Assembly (NCBI GenBank): GCA_016714765.1
Contig: JADKCF010000044.1
Coordinates: forward strand, 1 to 64,000
Source of the DNA: Saprospiraceae bacterium
GTDB lineage: Bacteria; Bacteroidota; Bacteroidia; Chitinophagales; Saprospiraceae
DNA length: 64,000 nt
Reading direction: 5' to 3'
The notes beneath the pieces were generated by a model. The model saw only the letters and a program-made list of their open reading frames with translations, searched no databases and was not told the DNA's origin. Numbering within the stretch: position 1 is the stretch's first letter; every line of letters starts with the position of its first letter. The translations under genes were made by a program, and so were the position numbers. Below, piece after piece: positions 15,301 to 22,608 of the stretch.

Positions 15301-18300
15301 GCCAACGACAGCAGGTCCGACAGGACCGGCATGCAAGAACACAAACGTGGACAGCCAACTATACCGATGCGTGTACCAATGCAGCGGTACCGTAAGTGTC
15401 ACTTATACCTGGGTAGAAGATGTAGTTATTCCGGTAATATCCGTTGTGACGAGTGCAGACCCTGCAGGAACATGTAATCCATCATCCATGTAGCACCTAC
15501 GTTTGAAGCGACAGACAATTGTTTAGCTTCAGCTAAGGCGTAACGCCAACGACAGCAGGACCGACAGGACCGCATGTCAAGAACGCAAACATGGACAGCC
15601 AACCAACAGATGCGTGTACAATGCAGCGGTACGGTAAGGTCACTTATACCTGGGGGAGAAGATGTAGTTATTCCGGTAATATCCGTTGTGACGAGTGCAG
15701 ACCCTGCAGGCGCATGTAATCCATCATCCATAGTAGCACCTACGTTTGAAGCGACAGACAATTGTTTAGCTTCAGCAGTAAGTGTAACGCCAACGACAGC
15801 AGGTCCGACAGGACCGGCCTGTGCAAGAACACAAACATGGACAGCCAACTATACCGATGCGTGTACGAATGCAGCGGTAGCGGTAAGTGTCACTTATACC
15901 TGGGTAGAAGATGTAGTTATTCCGGTAATATCCGTTGTGACGAGTGCAGACCCTGCAGGAACATGTAATCCATCATCCATAGTAGCACCTACGTTTGAAG
16001 CGACAGACAATTGTTTAGCTTCAGCAGTAAGTGTAACGCCAACGACAGCAGGTCCGACAGGACCGGCCTGTGCAAGAACGCAAACATGGACAGCCAACTA
16101 TACAGATGCGTGTACCAATGCAGCGGTACCGGTAAGTGTCACTTATACCTGGGTAGAAGATGTAGTTGTTCCGGTAATATCCGTTGTGACGAGTGCAGAC
16201 CCTGCAGGAACATGTAATCCAGCATCCATAGTAGCACCGACGTTTGAAGCGACAGACAAGTGGGTAGCTTCAGCAGTAAGTGTAACGCCAACGACAGCAG
16301 GACCGACAGGACCGGCATGTGCAAGAACACAAACATGGACAGCGAACTATACCGATGCGTGTACCAATGCAGCAGTACCGGTAAGTGTCACTTATACCTG
16401 GGTAGAAGATGTAGTTATTCCGGTAATATCCGTTGTGACGAGTGCAGACCCTGCAGGCGCATGTAATCCATCATCCATAGCAGCACCTACGTTTGAAGCG
16501 ACAGACAATTGTTTAGCTTCAGCAGTAAGTGTAACGCCAACGACAGCAGGTCCGACAGGACCGCATGTGCAAGAACACAAACATGGACAGCCAACTATAC
16601 AGATGCGTGTACCAATGCAGCAGTACGGTAAGTGTCACTTATACCTGGGTAGAAGATGTAGTTATTCCGGTAATATCCGTTGTGACGAGTGCAGACCCTG
16701 CAGGAACATGTAATCCAGCATCCATAGTAGCACCTACGTTTGAAGCGACAGACAATTGTTTAGCTTCAGCAGTAAGTGTAACACCAACGACAGCAGGACC
16801 GACAGGACCGGCATGTGCAAGAACACAAACATGGACAGCCAACTATACAGATGCGTGTACCAATGCAGCAGTACCGGTAAGTGTCACTTATACCTGGGTA
16901 GAAGATGTAGTTATTCCGGTAATATCCGTTGTGACGAGTGCAGACCCTGCAGGAACATGTAATCCAGCATCCATAGTAGCACCTACGTTTGAAGCGACAG
17001 ACAATTGTTTAGCTTCAGCAGTAAGCGTAACGCCAACGACAGCAGGGCCGACAGGACCGGCATGTGCAAGAACACAAACGTGGACAGCGAACTATACAGA
17101 TGCGTGTACGAATGCTGCAGTACCGGTAAGTGTAACTTATACCTGGGTAGAAGATGTAGTTATTCCGGTAATATCCGTTGTGACGAGTGCAGACCCTGCA
17201 GGAACATGTAATCCATCATCCATAGTAGCACCGACGTTTGAAGCGACAGACAATTGTTTAGCTTCAGCAGTAAGTGTAACGCCAACGACAGCAGGACCGA
17301 CAGGACCGGCATGTGCAAGAACGCAAACATGGACAGCCAACTATACAGATGCGTGTACGAATGCAGCGGTACCGGTAAGTGTCACTTATACCTGGGTAGA
17401 AGATGTAGTTATTCCGGTAATATCCGTTGTGACGAGTGCAGACCCTGCAGGAACATGTAATCCATCATCCATAGTAGCACCGACGTTTGAAGCGACAGAC
17501 AATTGTTTAGCTTCAGCAGTAAGCGTAACGCCAACGACAGCAGGACCGACAGGACCGGCATGTGCAAGAACGCAGACATGGACAGCGAACTATAACGATG
17601 CGTGTACCAATGCAGCGGTACCGGTAAGTGTCACTTATACCTGGGTAGAAGATGTAGTTATTCCGGTAATATCCGTTGTGACGAGTGCAGACCCTGCAGG
17701 CGCATGTAATCCATCATCCATAGTAGCACCTACGTTTGAAGCGACAGACAATTGTTTAGCTTCAGCAGTAAGTGTAACGCCAACGACAGCAGGTCCGACA
17801 GGACCGGCATGTGCAAGAACACAAACATGGACAGCCAACTATACCGATGCGTGTACGAATGCAGCGGTAGCGGTAAGTGTCACTTATACCTGGGTAGAAG
17901 ATGTAGTTATTCCGGTAATATCCGTTGTGACGAGTGCAGACCCTGCAGGAACATGTAATCCATCATCCATAGTAGCACCTACGTTTGAAGCGACAGACAA
18001 TTGTTTAGCTTCAGCAGTAAGTGTAACGCCAACGACAGCAGGTCCGACAGGACCGGCATGTGCAAGAACACAAACATGGACAGCCAACTATACAGATGCG
18101 TGTACCAATGCAGCGGTACCGGTCAGTGTCACTTATACCTGGGTAGAAGATGTAGTTATTCCGGTAATATCCGTTGTGACGAGTGCAGACCCTGCAGGAA
18201 CATGTAATCCATCATCCATAGCAGCACCTACGTTTGAAGCGACAGACAATTGTTTAGCTTCAGCAGTAAGTGTAACACCAACGACAGCAGGTCCGACAGG

Positions 18301-21300
18301 ACCGGCATGTGCAAGAACACAGACATGGACAGCCAACTATACAGATGCGTGTACCAATGCAGCGGTACCGGTAAGTGTCACTTATACCTGGGTAGAAGAT
18401 GTAGTTATTCCGTAATATCCGTTGTGACGAGTGCAGACCCTGCAGGAACATGTAATCCATCATCCATAGTAGCACCGACGTTTGAAGCGACAGACAATTG
18501 TTTAGCTTCAGCAGTAAGCGTAACACCAACGACAGCAGGACCGACAGGACCGGCATGTGCAAGAACACAGACATGGACAGCGAACTATGCAGATGCGTGT
18601 ACGAATGCTGCAGTACCAGTAAGTGTCACTTATACCTGGGTAGAAGATGTAGTTATTCCGGTAATATCCGTTGTGACGAGTGCAGACCCTGCAGGAACAT
18701 GTAATCCATCATCCATAGTAGCACCTACGTTTGAAGCGACAGACAATTGTTTAGCTTCAGCAGTAAGTGTAACACCAACGACAGCAGGTCCGACAGGACC
18801 GGCATGTGCAAGAACACAACATGGACAGCCAACTATACCGATGCGTGTACCAATGCAGCGGTACCGGTAAGTGTCACTTATACCTGGGTAGAAGATGTAG
18901 TTATTCGGTAATATCCGTTGTGACGAGTGCAGACCCTGCAGGAACATGTAATCCATCATCCATAGTAGCACCGACGTTTGAAGCGACAGACAATTGTTTA
19001 GCTTCAGCAGTAAGTGTAACACCAACGACAGCAGGACCGACAGGACCGGCATGTGCAAGAACACAAACGTGGACAGCCAACTATACCGATGCGTGTACCA
19101 ATGCAGCGGTACCCGTAAGTGTCACTTATACCTGGGTAGAAGATGTAGTTATTCCGGTAATATCCGTTGTGACGAGTGCAGACCCTGCAGGAACATGTAA
19201 TCCATCATCCATAGAGCACCGACGTTTGAAGCGACAGACAATTGTTTAGCTTCAGCAGTAAGGTAACGCCAACGACAGCAGGTCCGACAGGACGGCATGT
19301 GCAAGAACACAAACGTGGACAGCCAACTATACCGATGCGTGTACCAATGCGCAGTACCAGTAAGTGTAACTTATACCTGGGGGTAGAAGATGTAGTTATT
19401 CCGGTAATATCCGTTGTGACGAGTGCAGACCCTGCAGGAACATGTAATCCATCATCCATAGTAGCACCTACGTTTGAAGCGACAGACAATTGTTTAGCTT
19501 CAGCAGTAAGCGTAACGCCAACGACAGCAGGTCCGACAGGACCGGCATGTGCAAGAACACAAACGTGGACAGCCAACTATACCGATGCGTGTACGAATGC
19601 TGCAGTACCAGTAAGTGTAACTTATACCTGGGTAGAAGATGTAGTTATTCCGGTAATATCCGTTGTGACGAGTGCAGACCCTGCAGGAACATGTAATCCA
19701 TCATCCATAGTAGCACCTACGTTTGAAGCGACAGACAATTGTTTAGCTTCAGCAGTAAGCGTAACACCAACGACAGCAGGACCGACAGGACCGGCATGTG
19801 CAAGAACACAAACATGGACAGCGAACTATACAGATGCGTGTACCAATGCAGCGGTAGCGGTAAGTGTCACCTATACCTGGACAGAAGATAACTTAGCACC
19901 AGTGCTTACGGTTCCTACCACCGGTCTAAACCTTGGGGAGAATCCAACCGTTTTACCAACTGTAACAAGCATAATTGCAGCTTCATCAGTAACCGATAAT
20001 TGTCAGGCAACTATGTCAGCAATAGCAGGTGAATTAGTTGGGGATTGCGACAAATCACAAGTTTTTACCATCACCGCTACCGATGCATGTGGTAATACGG
20101 ACGTTGAGACTGTAACTTATACCTGGTCTTGTCTGAAAGCAGCAATTGGAGACGTTGTATGGCACGATTTGAATGCAGATGGACAGCAATCACCGGGAGA
20201 ACCAGGCATACCTGGAGTTCAGGTTAATCTCTATAAAGGAGACGGAACCCAGATAGGGACAACTTATACAGATGTCAATGGATATTATCTTTTTGACTTC
20301 CTGTATCCAGGTAGCTATTATCTTGAGTTTATTGATCCTACAGGATATGACAAAACTTTCTTTGACAAAGGAAGTGATAATACGGATTCAGATGTTTCCG
20401 GCGGTAATGGCCCAGGAACTACAGCTACGACATATCTTGTATCAGGGGAGAGAGATTTGACATGGAATGCCGGTTATTACAAGTGCGTACCTATAGGAGA
20501 TCTTGTTTGGTATGATATTAATACAAATGACGTTTGGGATTCATATGAAAATGGTATCAATGGGTTGAGGGTAAATCTCTGGAGGAATCATTTCGGTACT
20601 TGGGTAATCTGGGATTACCAGAATACAGGGCACAAACCAGGTACACCTTCAGATGACGGATACTGGAAATTCTGCGCACCTCCTGGTACCTACTATGTTG
20701 AAGTTATCATGCCGCCATTGGGACTTGTAAGAACATTGCCTAACATAGGTGATAATGAGGAAATAGATAGTGACCTGACAAATGCCAACGGAATATCCAC
20801 AACAGACAAGTTCACGGTGCTTTCAGGCCAGATGAGGTGCGATCTGGGTGCAGGCTATTATCCTCAGGCAATAATAGGTAATCTAGTGTGGAGAGATGAA
20901 AATGAGAATGGTATTCAGGACATTGGTGAAGCTCGGGTTCCGAATGTTAGTGTACAGGCAGTAGAAGCGACTACTGGTGCCATAATATCCACCACACAAA
21001 CAGATGCCCAGGGTATCTATTCTCTGGAGGGACTAGAGAAGAAGGGATACTACTTAAGATTTATACCTCCAGCCGGCTTTGGACCAACAGTACCCCATGC
21101 TACTTTAGATGATACCGACAGTGACGTAGATCATAGCAACGGTCCGAACACTACCAAGGTGTACTATATGCAGCCAGCATCCATCAATGAGAACATAGAC
21201 ATGGGACTTGCTTTTGGAGCATTACCTGTTGATTGGTTGAGTGTGAATGCCAAGCGTATCAATAAGACACATGAAATCAGCTGGAGTACAGCAAGAGAAG

Positions 21301-21785
21301 TCAATGTGAGTTACTATGTAGTAGAAAGAAGGATGGAAACAGACAAAGATTTTGCAGTGATACCGGGTAAAGTATCAGCCAAAGGCAATACTAGCCAGGT
21401 CAGCTCTTATCAGTTGACAGACTTTGATGTGGAGAAATCTGGCATCTATGTCTACAGAGTAAAACAAGTAGATTTCGACGGTCAGCATACATACAGCAGA
21501 CTGGTGAAAGTAAGTCATAATGGAGATACTAGAATCGATATGTATCCAAACCCTGCGAGAGGAGAGACTAACATACAAGTAGTACTTTCACAGGATTCTG
21601 AAGTAAAGATTGAATTGTTTGATGCGGTATCCAAGTTGGTGAAAGTAATCAGACCATCACTGGTTCAGAAAGAAGGAGATGAGATTTACAATGCCAATCT
21701 GCAGGATGTAGCAGCTGGAGTATACAATGTAGTGATCACTATCGATGGTGTAGCCACACATAAAAAGCTGATTAGAATAGAATAA
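1..21785 (+). CDS. Giant HYR-like repeat surface protein with T9SS type A sorting domain (5' end outside window, frameshifted)
   Basis: One coding region enters from the left edge and ends at the TAA at 21783-21785, about 7,260 codons within the window. It consists of tandem HYR-like, immunoglobulin-fold type units. Each of the three unit types keeps four cysteines, in the contexts GCNP/TCNP, DNC or EAC, a C before the QTFT/QTWT strand, and DGC or DAC. After the array come three SdrD_B-like domains and a C-terminal sorting domain. The reading frame is interrupted dozens of times by 1-2 nt indels, so only stretches are open (for example 2376-4478, 8078-10522, 16565-18415, 19242-21785). Unit lengths of 246, 237 and 249 bp are all multiples of three, so the ancestral array was in frame. 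Likely role: an extracellular stalk or adhesin exported by T9SS and anchored through its C-terminal domain. The start codon and signal peptide lie upstream of the window. Whether the breaks are real or assembly errors cannot be settled here; I favour errors. Confidence 0.8.
300..4440 (+). repeat. Array of about 17 type-A HYR-like units, 246 bp each
   Basis: The codons for GLALGCNP recur at about 311, 557, 803, 1049, 1293, 1540, 1783, 2017, 2257, 2503, 2745, 2991, 3237, 3483, 3729, 3975 and 4221. Intact spacing is exactly 246 bp (82 aa), for example 2991 to 3237 to 3483. Each unit has TVPTTGLALGCNPTLPTV, a SSATDNCGTPTITAV block, AGAITGTCSK, QTFTVTATDGCTN and DVKTVTYTWSDDAV. Copies are nearly identical in DNA, differing mainly at silent sites and by indels concentrated between about 1270 and 2450. 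Four cysteines per unit fit two disulfides in an extracellular beta-sandwich; that pairing is an inference. Confidence 0.9.
2376..4478 (+). CDS. Longest open stretch of the type-A repeat array (fragment of the giant gene)
   Basis: This 700-codon open stretch covers about eight type-A units and is part of the 1-21785 gene, not an independent gene. Its first ATG is inside a unit, and no promoter or ribosome-binding site precedes it. It ends where the array breaks down at 4436-4520, in a unit shortened to roughly 90 bp. Within it a local frame disturbance near 2640-2665 (a TLLILYRWL stretch replacing TFTVTATDG) shows two compensating indels. Confidence 0.6.
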   Translation: MQQIHKPLQSLPDGCTNTDVKTVTYTWSDDAVNPALTVPTTGLALGCNPTLPTVASVVAASSATDNCGTPTITAVAGAITGTCSKSQTLLILYRWLTNTDVKTVTYTWSDDAVNPALTVPTTGLALGCNPTLPTVASVVAASSATDNCGTPTITAVAGAITGTCSKTQTFTVTATDGCTNTDVKTVTYTWSDDAVNPALTVPTTGLALGCNPTLPTVASVVAASSATDNCGTSTITAVAGAITGTCSKSQTFTVTATDGCTNTDVKTVTYTWSDDAVNPALTVPTTGLALGCNPTLPTVASVVAASSATDNCGTPTITAVAGAITGTCSKTQTFTVTATDGCANTDVKTVTYTWSDDAVNPALTVPTTGLALGCNPTLPTVASVVAASSATDNCGTPTITAVAEPITGTCSKSQTFTLTATDACTNTDVKTVTYTLSDDAVNPTLTVPTTGLALGCNPTLPTVASVVAASSATENCGTPTITAVAGAITGTCSKSQTFTVTATDGCTNTDVKTVTYTWSDDAVNPALTVPTTGLALGCNPTLPTVASVVAASSATDNCGTPTITAVAGAITGTCSKTQTFTVTATDGCTNTDVKTVTYTWSDDAVNPALTVPTTGLALGCNPTLPTVASVVAASSATDNCGTPTITAVAGAITGTCSKTQTFTVTATDGCTNTDVKTVTYTWSDDALKRITWRRLTPTTA
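4520..5000 (+). repeat. Two type-C HYR-like units, 237 bp spacing
   Basis: The codons for TWTVDAIKPVIATTAV recur at about 4531 and 4768, spaced 237 bp (79 aa). Units carry KGCNPTIVAPVF, LTEACSPGTIVVVDGG, TGAGCEKSQ and a DGCGN or DACTN end, giving four cysteines like types A and B. The second copy switches at about 4945 into the type-B ending (TWTANYTDACTN, then VTYTWVEDV), so these units are the bridge between the two large arrays. Confidence 0.85.
8078..10522 (+). CDS. Longest open stretch of the type-B repeat array (fragment of the giant gene)
   Basis: This 814-codon open stretch covers roughly ten type-B units of the 1-21785 gene. It contains two visible double-frameshift scars. At about 9690-9735 an extra base in GGTCAAGTG is cancelled by a lost base in TTATTCGG. 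At about 10110-10125 a shifted base pair around GGTCCGGACAGG is restored within a few codons. Such paired compensation is consistent with an array that is in frame in the real genome. It is not an independent gene: its first ATG is out of the repeat frame, in the shifted reading MFSFSS. Confidence 0.6.
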   Translation: MFSFSSKRNANDSRSDRTGMCKNTNVDSQLYRCVYQCSSTVSVTYTWVEDEVIPVISVVTSADPAGTCNPSSIVAPTFEATDNCLASAVSVTPTTAGPTGPACARTQTWTANYTDACTNAAVPVSVTYTWVEDVVIPVISVVTSADPAGTCNPASIVAPTFEATDNCLASAVSVTPTTAGPTGPACARTQTWTANYTDACTNAAVPVSVTYTWVEDVVIPVIAVVTSADPAGACNPASIVAPTFEATDNCLASAVSVTPTTAGPTGPACARTQTWTANYTDACTNAAVPVSVTYTWVEDVVIPVISVVTSADPAGTCNPASIIAPTFEATDNCLASAVSVTPTTAGPTGPACARTQTWTANYTDACTNAAVPVSVTYTWVEDVVIPVISVVTSADPAGTCNPASIVAPTFEATDNCLASAVSVTPTTAGPTGPACARTQTWTANYTDACTNAAVPVSVTYTWVEDVVIPVISVVTSADPAGTCNPASIVAPTFEATDNCLASAVSVTPTTAGPTGPACARTQTWTANYTDACTNAAVPVKCHLYLGRRCSYSVISVVTSADPAGACNPSSIVAPTFEATDNCLASAVSVTPTTAGPTGPACARTQTWTANYTDACTNAAVPVSVTYTWVEDVVIPVISVVTSADPAGTCNPSSIVAPTFEATDNCLASAVSVTPTTAGPDRTACARTQTWTANYTDACTNAAVPVSVTYTWVEDVVIPVISVVTSADPAGTCNPASIVAPTFEATDNCLASAVSVTPTTAGPTGPACARTQTWTANYTDAYQCSGTSKCNLYLGRRCSYSGNIRCDECRPCRNM
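16565..18415 (+). CDS. Open stretch of the type-B repeat array (fragment of the giant gene)
   Basis: This 616-codon stretch of about seven complete type-B units belongs to the 1-21785 gene. It is the cleanest part of the array: consecutive units are 249 bp apart with no indel until the G lost in TTCCGTAATA near 18410. It is therefore the best template for the consensus unit. Confidence 0.6.
   Translation: MCKNTNMDSQLYRCVYQCSSTVSVTYTWVEDVVIPVISVVTSADPAGTCNPASIVAPTFEATDNCLASAVSVTPTTAGPTGPACARTQTWTANYTDACTNAAVPVSVTYTWVEDVVIPVISVVTSADPAGTCNPASIVAPTFEATDNCLASAVSVTPTTAGPTGPACARTQTWTANYTDACTNAAVPVSVTYTWVEDVVIPVISVVTSADPAGTCNPSSIVAPTFEATDNCLASAVSVTPTTAGPTGPACARTQTWTANYTDACTNAAVPVSVTYTWVEDVVIPVISVVTSADPAGTCNPSSIVAPTFEATDNCLASAVSVTPTTAGPTGPACARTQTWTANYNDACTNAAVPVSVTYTWVEDVVIPVISVVTSADPAGACNPSSIVAPTFEATDNCLASAVSVTPTTAGPTGPACARTQTWTANYTDACTNAAVAVSVTYTWVEDVVIPVISVVTSADPAGTCNPSSIVAPTFEATDNCLASAVSVTPTTAGPTGPACARTQTWTANYTDACTNAAVPVSVTYTWVEDVVIPVISVVTSADPAGTCNPSSIAAPTFEATDNCLASAVSVTPTTAGPTGPACARTQTWTANYTDACTNAAVPVSVTYTWVEDVVIP
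19242..21785 (+). CDS. C-terminal part of the giant surface protein: last repeats, three SdrD_B-like domains, T9SS type A sorting domain
   Basis: This is the last uninterrupted reading stretch of the giant gene. Order: two to three type-B units to about 19870; one divergent type-A-like unit (19880-20130, TVPTTGLNLGENPTV and SVTDNC); three SdrD_B-like domains starting at about 20142, 20490 and 20870 (IGDVVWHDLNADG, IGDLVWYDINTND and IGNLVWRDENENG, each followed by GVQV/GLRV/NVSV and a GYYxF/GYWKF/GIYSL strand); a fibronectin-like segment around 21223-21510 (LPVDWLSVNAK, EISWSTA, YYVVERR); and a T9SS type A sorting domain from about 21535 (DMYPNPARGE ... AAGVYNVVITIDG ... KKLIRIE). The family role is export through the outer membrane by T9SS with cleavage of the C-terminal domain. 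A rho-independent terminator follows at 21816-21854. The apparent N-terminal Met is internal to a repeat. Confidence 0.88.
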   Translation: MFSFSSKVTPTTAGPTGRHVQEHKRGQPTIPMRVPMRSTSKCNLYLGVEDVVIPVISVVTSADPAGTCNPSSIVAPTFEATDNCLASAVSVTPTTAGPTGPACARTQTWTANYTDACTNAAVPVSVTYTWVEDVVIPVISVVTSADPAGTCNPSSIVAPTFEATDNCLASAVSVTPTTAGPTGPACARTQTWTANYTDACTNAAVAVSVTYTWTEDNLAPVLTVPTTGLNLGENPTVLPTVTSIIAASSVTDNCQATMSAIAGELVGDCDKSQVFTITATDACGNTDVETVTYTWSCLKAAIGDVVWHDLNADGQQSPGEPGIPGVQVNLYKGDGTQIGTTYTDVNGYYLFDFLYPGSYYLEFIDPTGYDKTFFDKGSDNTDSDVSGGNGPGTTATTYLVSGERDLTWNAGYYKCVPIGDLVWYDINTNDVWDSYENGINGLRVNLWRNHFGTWVIWDYQNTGHKPGTPSDDGYWKFCAPPGTYYVEVIMPPLGLVRTLPNIGDNEEIDSDLTNANGISTTDKFTVLSGQMRCDLGAGYYPQAIIGNLVWRDENENGIQDIGEARVPNVSVQAVEATTGAIISTTQTDAQGIYSLEGLEKKGYYLRFIPPAGFGPTVPHATLDDTDSDVDHSNGPNTTKVYYMQPASINENIDMGLAFGALPVDWLSVNAKRINKTHEISWSTAREVNVSYYVVERRMETDKDFAVIPGKVSAKGNTSQVSSYQLTDFDVEKSGIYVYRVKQVDFDGQHTYSRLVKVSHNGDTRIDMYPNPARGETNIQVVLSQDSEVKIELFDAVSKLVKVIRPSLVQKEGDEIYNANLQDVAAGVYNVVITIDGVATHKKLIRIE

Positions 21786-21815
21786 TCCTGTAAAGGGATA
21801 AAAATTCGCTACAAG

Positions 21816-21854
21816 AAGAGCTGATATCTTTCATTAGGTATCAGCTTTTTTTTT
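21816..21854 (+). terminator. Rho-independent terminator of the giant surface gene
   Basis: A 10-bp stem (21819-21828 with 21837-21846, containing one G-T pair) closes an 8-nt loop and runs into a T tract at about 21846-21853. It lies 33 bp after the stop codon. Confidence 0.85.
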
Positions 21855-21874
21855 ATTTTAATTTGGAAAATGAC

Positions 21875-21882
21875 TACCTTTG
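21875..21882 (+). promoter_or_regulatory. Candidate -7 box for the ccmB-ccmC-ccmD-gdh group
   Basis: TACCTTTG matches the Bacteroidota -7 consensus TAnnTTTG and sits 17 bp before the ccmB ATG, just after the upstream terminator. No good -33 TTG is at the usual spacing, so support is moderate. A start this close would give a very short leader. Confidence 0.4.
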
Positions 21883-21898
21883 TTCCGAATATGGGGGC

Positions 21899-22555
21899 AT
21901 GAACATCATTAAAGTAAAAGATATTTTTATCAAGGAATTGTCTATTGAGTACAGACAAAAATTTGCCTTAGGTGGAATATTTCTTTTTGCAGCTACTGTT
22001 GTGTTTCTGATATTCAAATCATTCAATAACATAAACCCCCGTGAATGGACTATCCTTATTTGGATTATCATGCTGTTTGCGGGACTCAACGCTGTTGTAA
22101 AAAGCTTTCTTCAAGAAAAAAAGGAAACCTACTTGTATTACTACACTTTATTTGATCCTATAGATATGATTGTGGCTAAATTGGCATACAATTTTATTTT
22201 TTTATGCAGTTTGTTTGCAATAATTCTTATATTTATGGGCCTTTTTAGCGGGTTCCCTGTCAAGGATTGGACGTTGTTTTTTAGTGGGTCTGCATTAGGC
22301 ATTTTAGGTATATCCATAGTTTTCACTTTTGTTTCAGTGATTTCGGCATCAGAAAACGGAAATTCCACATTGATGTCAATTTTGGCATTGCCTCTTGTCT
22401 TGCCCATTTTATTACTCTTGTTGAAAATATCAGCAGTGAGTGTGAGATTGCTGACAGATACGGCCATAATGGAAGATGTGTGGCTTTTAATGGGTGTGGA
22501 TTGTATTTTACTTGGGGCAATGATATTATTGTTTCCCGCGTTATGGAGATTGTAG
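21899..22555 (+). CDS. ccmB: Heme exporter protein B (CcmB)
   Basis: This 218-aa integral membrane protein matches CcmB, the permease subunit of the CcmAB(C) transporter that acts on holo-CcmE in cytochrome c maturation. About six hydrophobic helices are visible (near residues 20-40, 45-65, 90-115, 125-150, 155-180 and 190-215). The N-terminal ELSIEYRQKFALGGIFLF and the LNAVVKSFLQEKKETYLYYY segment are typical of Bacteroidota CcmB. I chose the ATG at 21899, where MNIIKVKDIF begins the conserved part. An in-frame TTG at 21863 would add 12 residues and overlap the TACCTTTG box at 21875-21882, so it is unlikely. ccmC follows after 53 bp. The ATPase gene ccmA is not in this window. Confidence 0.88.
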   Translation: MNIIKVKDIFIKELSIEYRQKFALGGIFLFAATVVFLIFKSFNNINPREWTILIWIIMLFAGLNAVVKSFLQEKKETYLYYYTLFDPIDMIVAKLAYNFIFLCSLFAIILIFMGLFSGFPVKDWTLFFSGSALGILGISIVFTFVSVISASENGNSTLMSILALPLVLPILLLLLKISAVSVRLLTDTAIMEDVWLLMGVDCILLGAMILLFPALWRL

Positions 22556-22608
22556 TTAATTTTTAAAATCTGTAATAATCATCAGATGAAAATTGTATAA
22601 GTTTTAAC

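Larger units (their letters stand above)
4990..19880 (+). repeat. Array of about 60 type-B HYR-like units, 249 bp each
   Basis: Units repeat every 249 bp (83 aa) where intact, for example from 8326 to 8575 to 8824 to 9073 to 9322. Each encodes VIPVISVVTSADPAGTCNP, an S/A-SIVAPTFEATDNCLASAV block, SVTPTTAGPTGPACART, QTWTANYTDACTNAAV and PVSVTYTWVEDV. Variation is limited: T or A before CNP, PSS or PAS, V or A or I in SIV, and synonymous ACA/ACG in TPT. One-base losses fall repeatedly at the same places, such as the GG of GTACCGGTAAG and the CC/GG of ATTCCGGTAA. The array ends at about 19870, where the linker changes from WVEDV to WTEDN. Confidence 0.92.

Noticed and set aside
1270..19400. Programmed ribosomal frameshifting as the explanation of the broken array
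   Set aside because: The breaks are many, in both directions and at varied sites without a slippery sequence plus structure, and unrelated single-copy genes nearby show the same kind of one-base defects.
5858..19700. Dozens of 62-68 codon frames on both strands (MFSFSS... and MAVHVC... types)
   Set aside because: They recur every 249 bp as alternate-frame readings of the same unit and are not genes.
1..19880. CRISPR array
   Set aside because: Repeats are 237-249 bp, contiguous, coding and without unique spacers. The 15-bp repeats at 46733-47169 also fail: the intervals are about 7 bp in a cluster and no cas genes are present.
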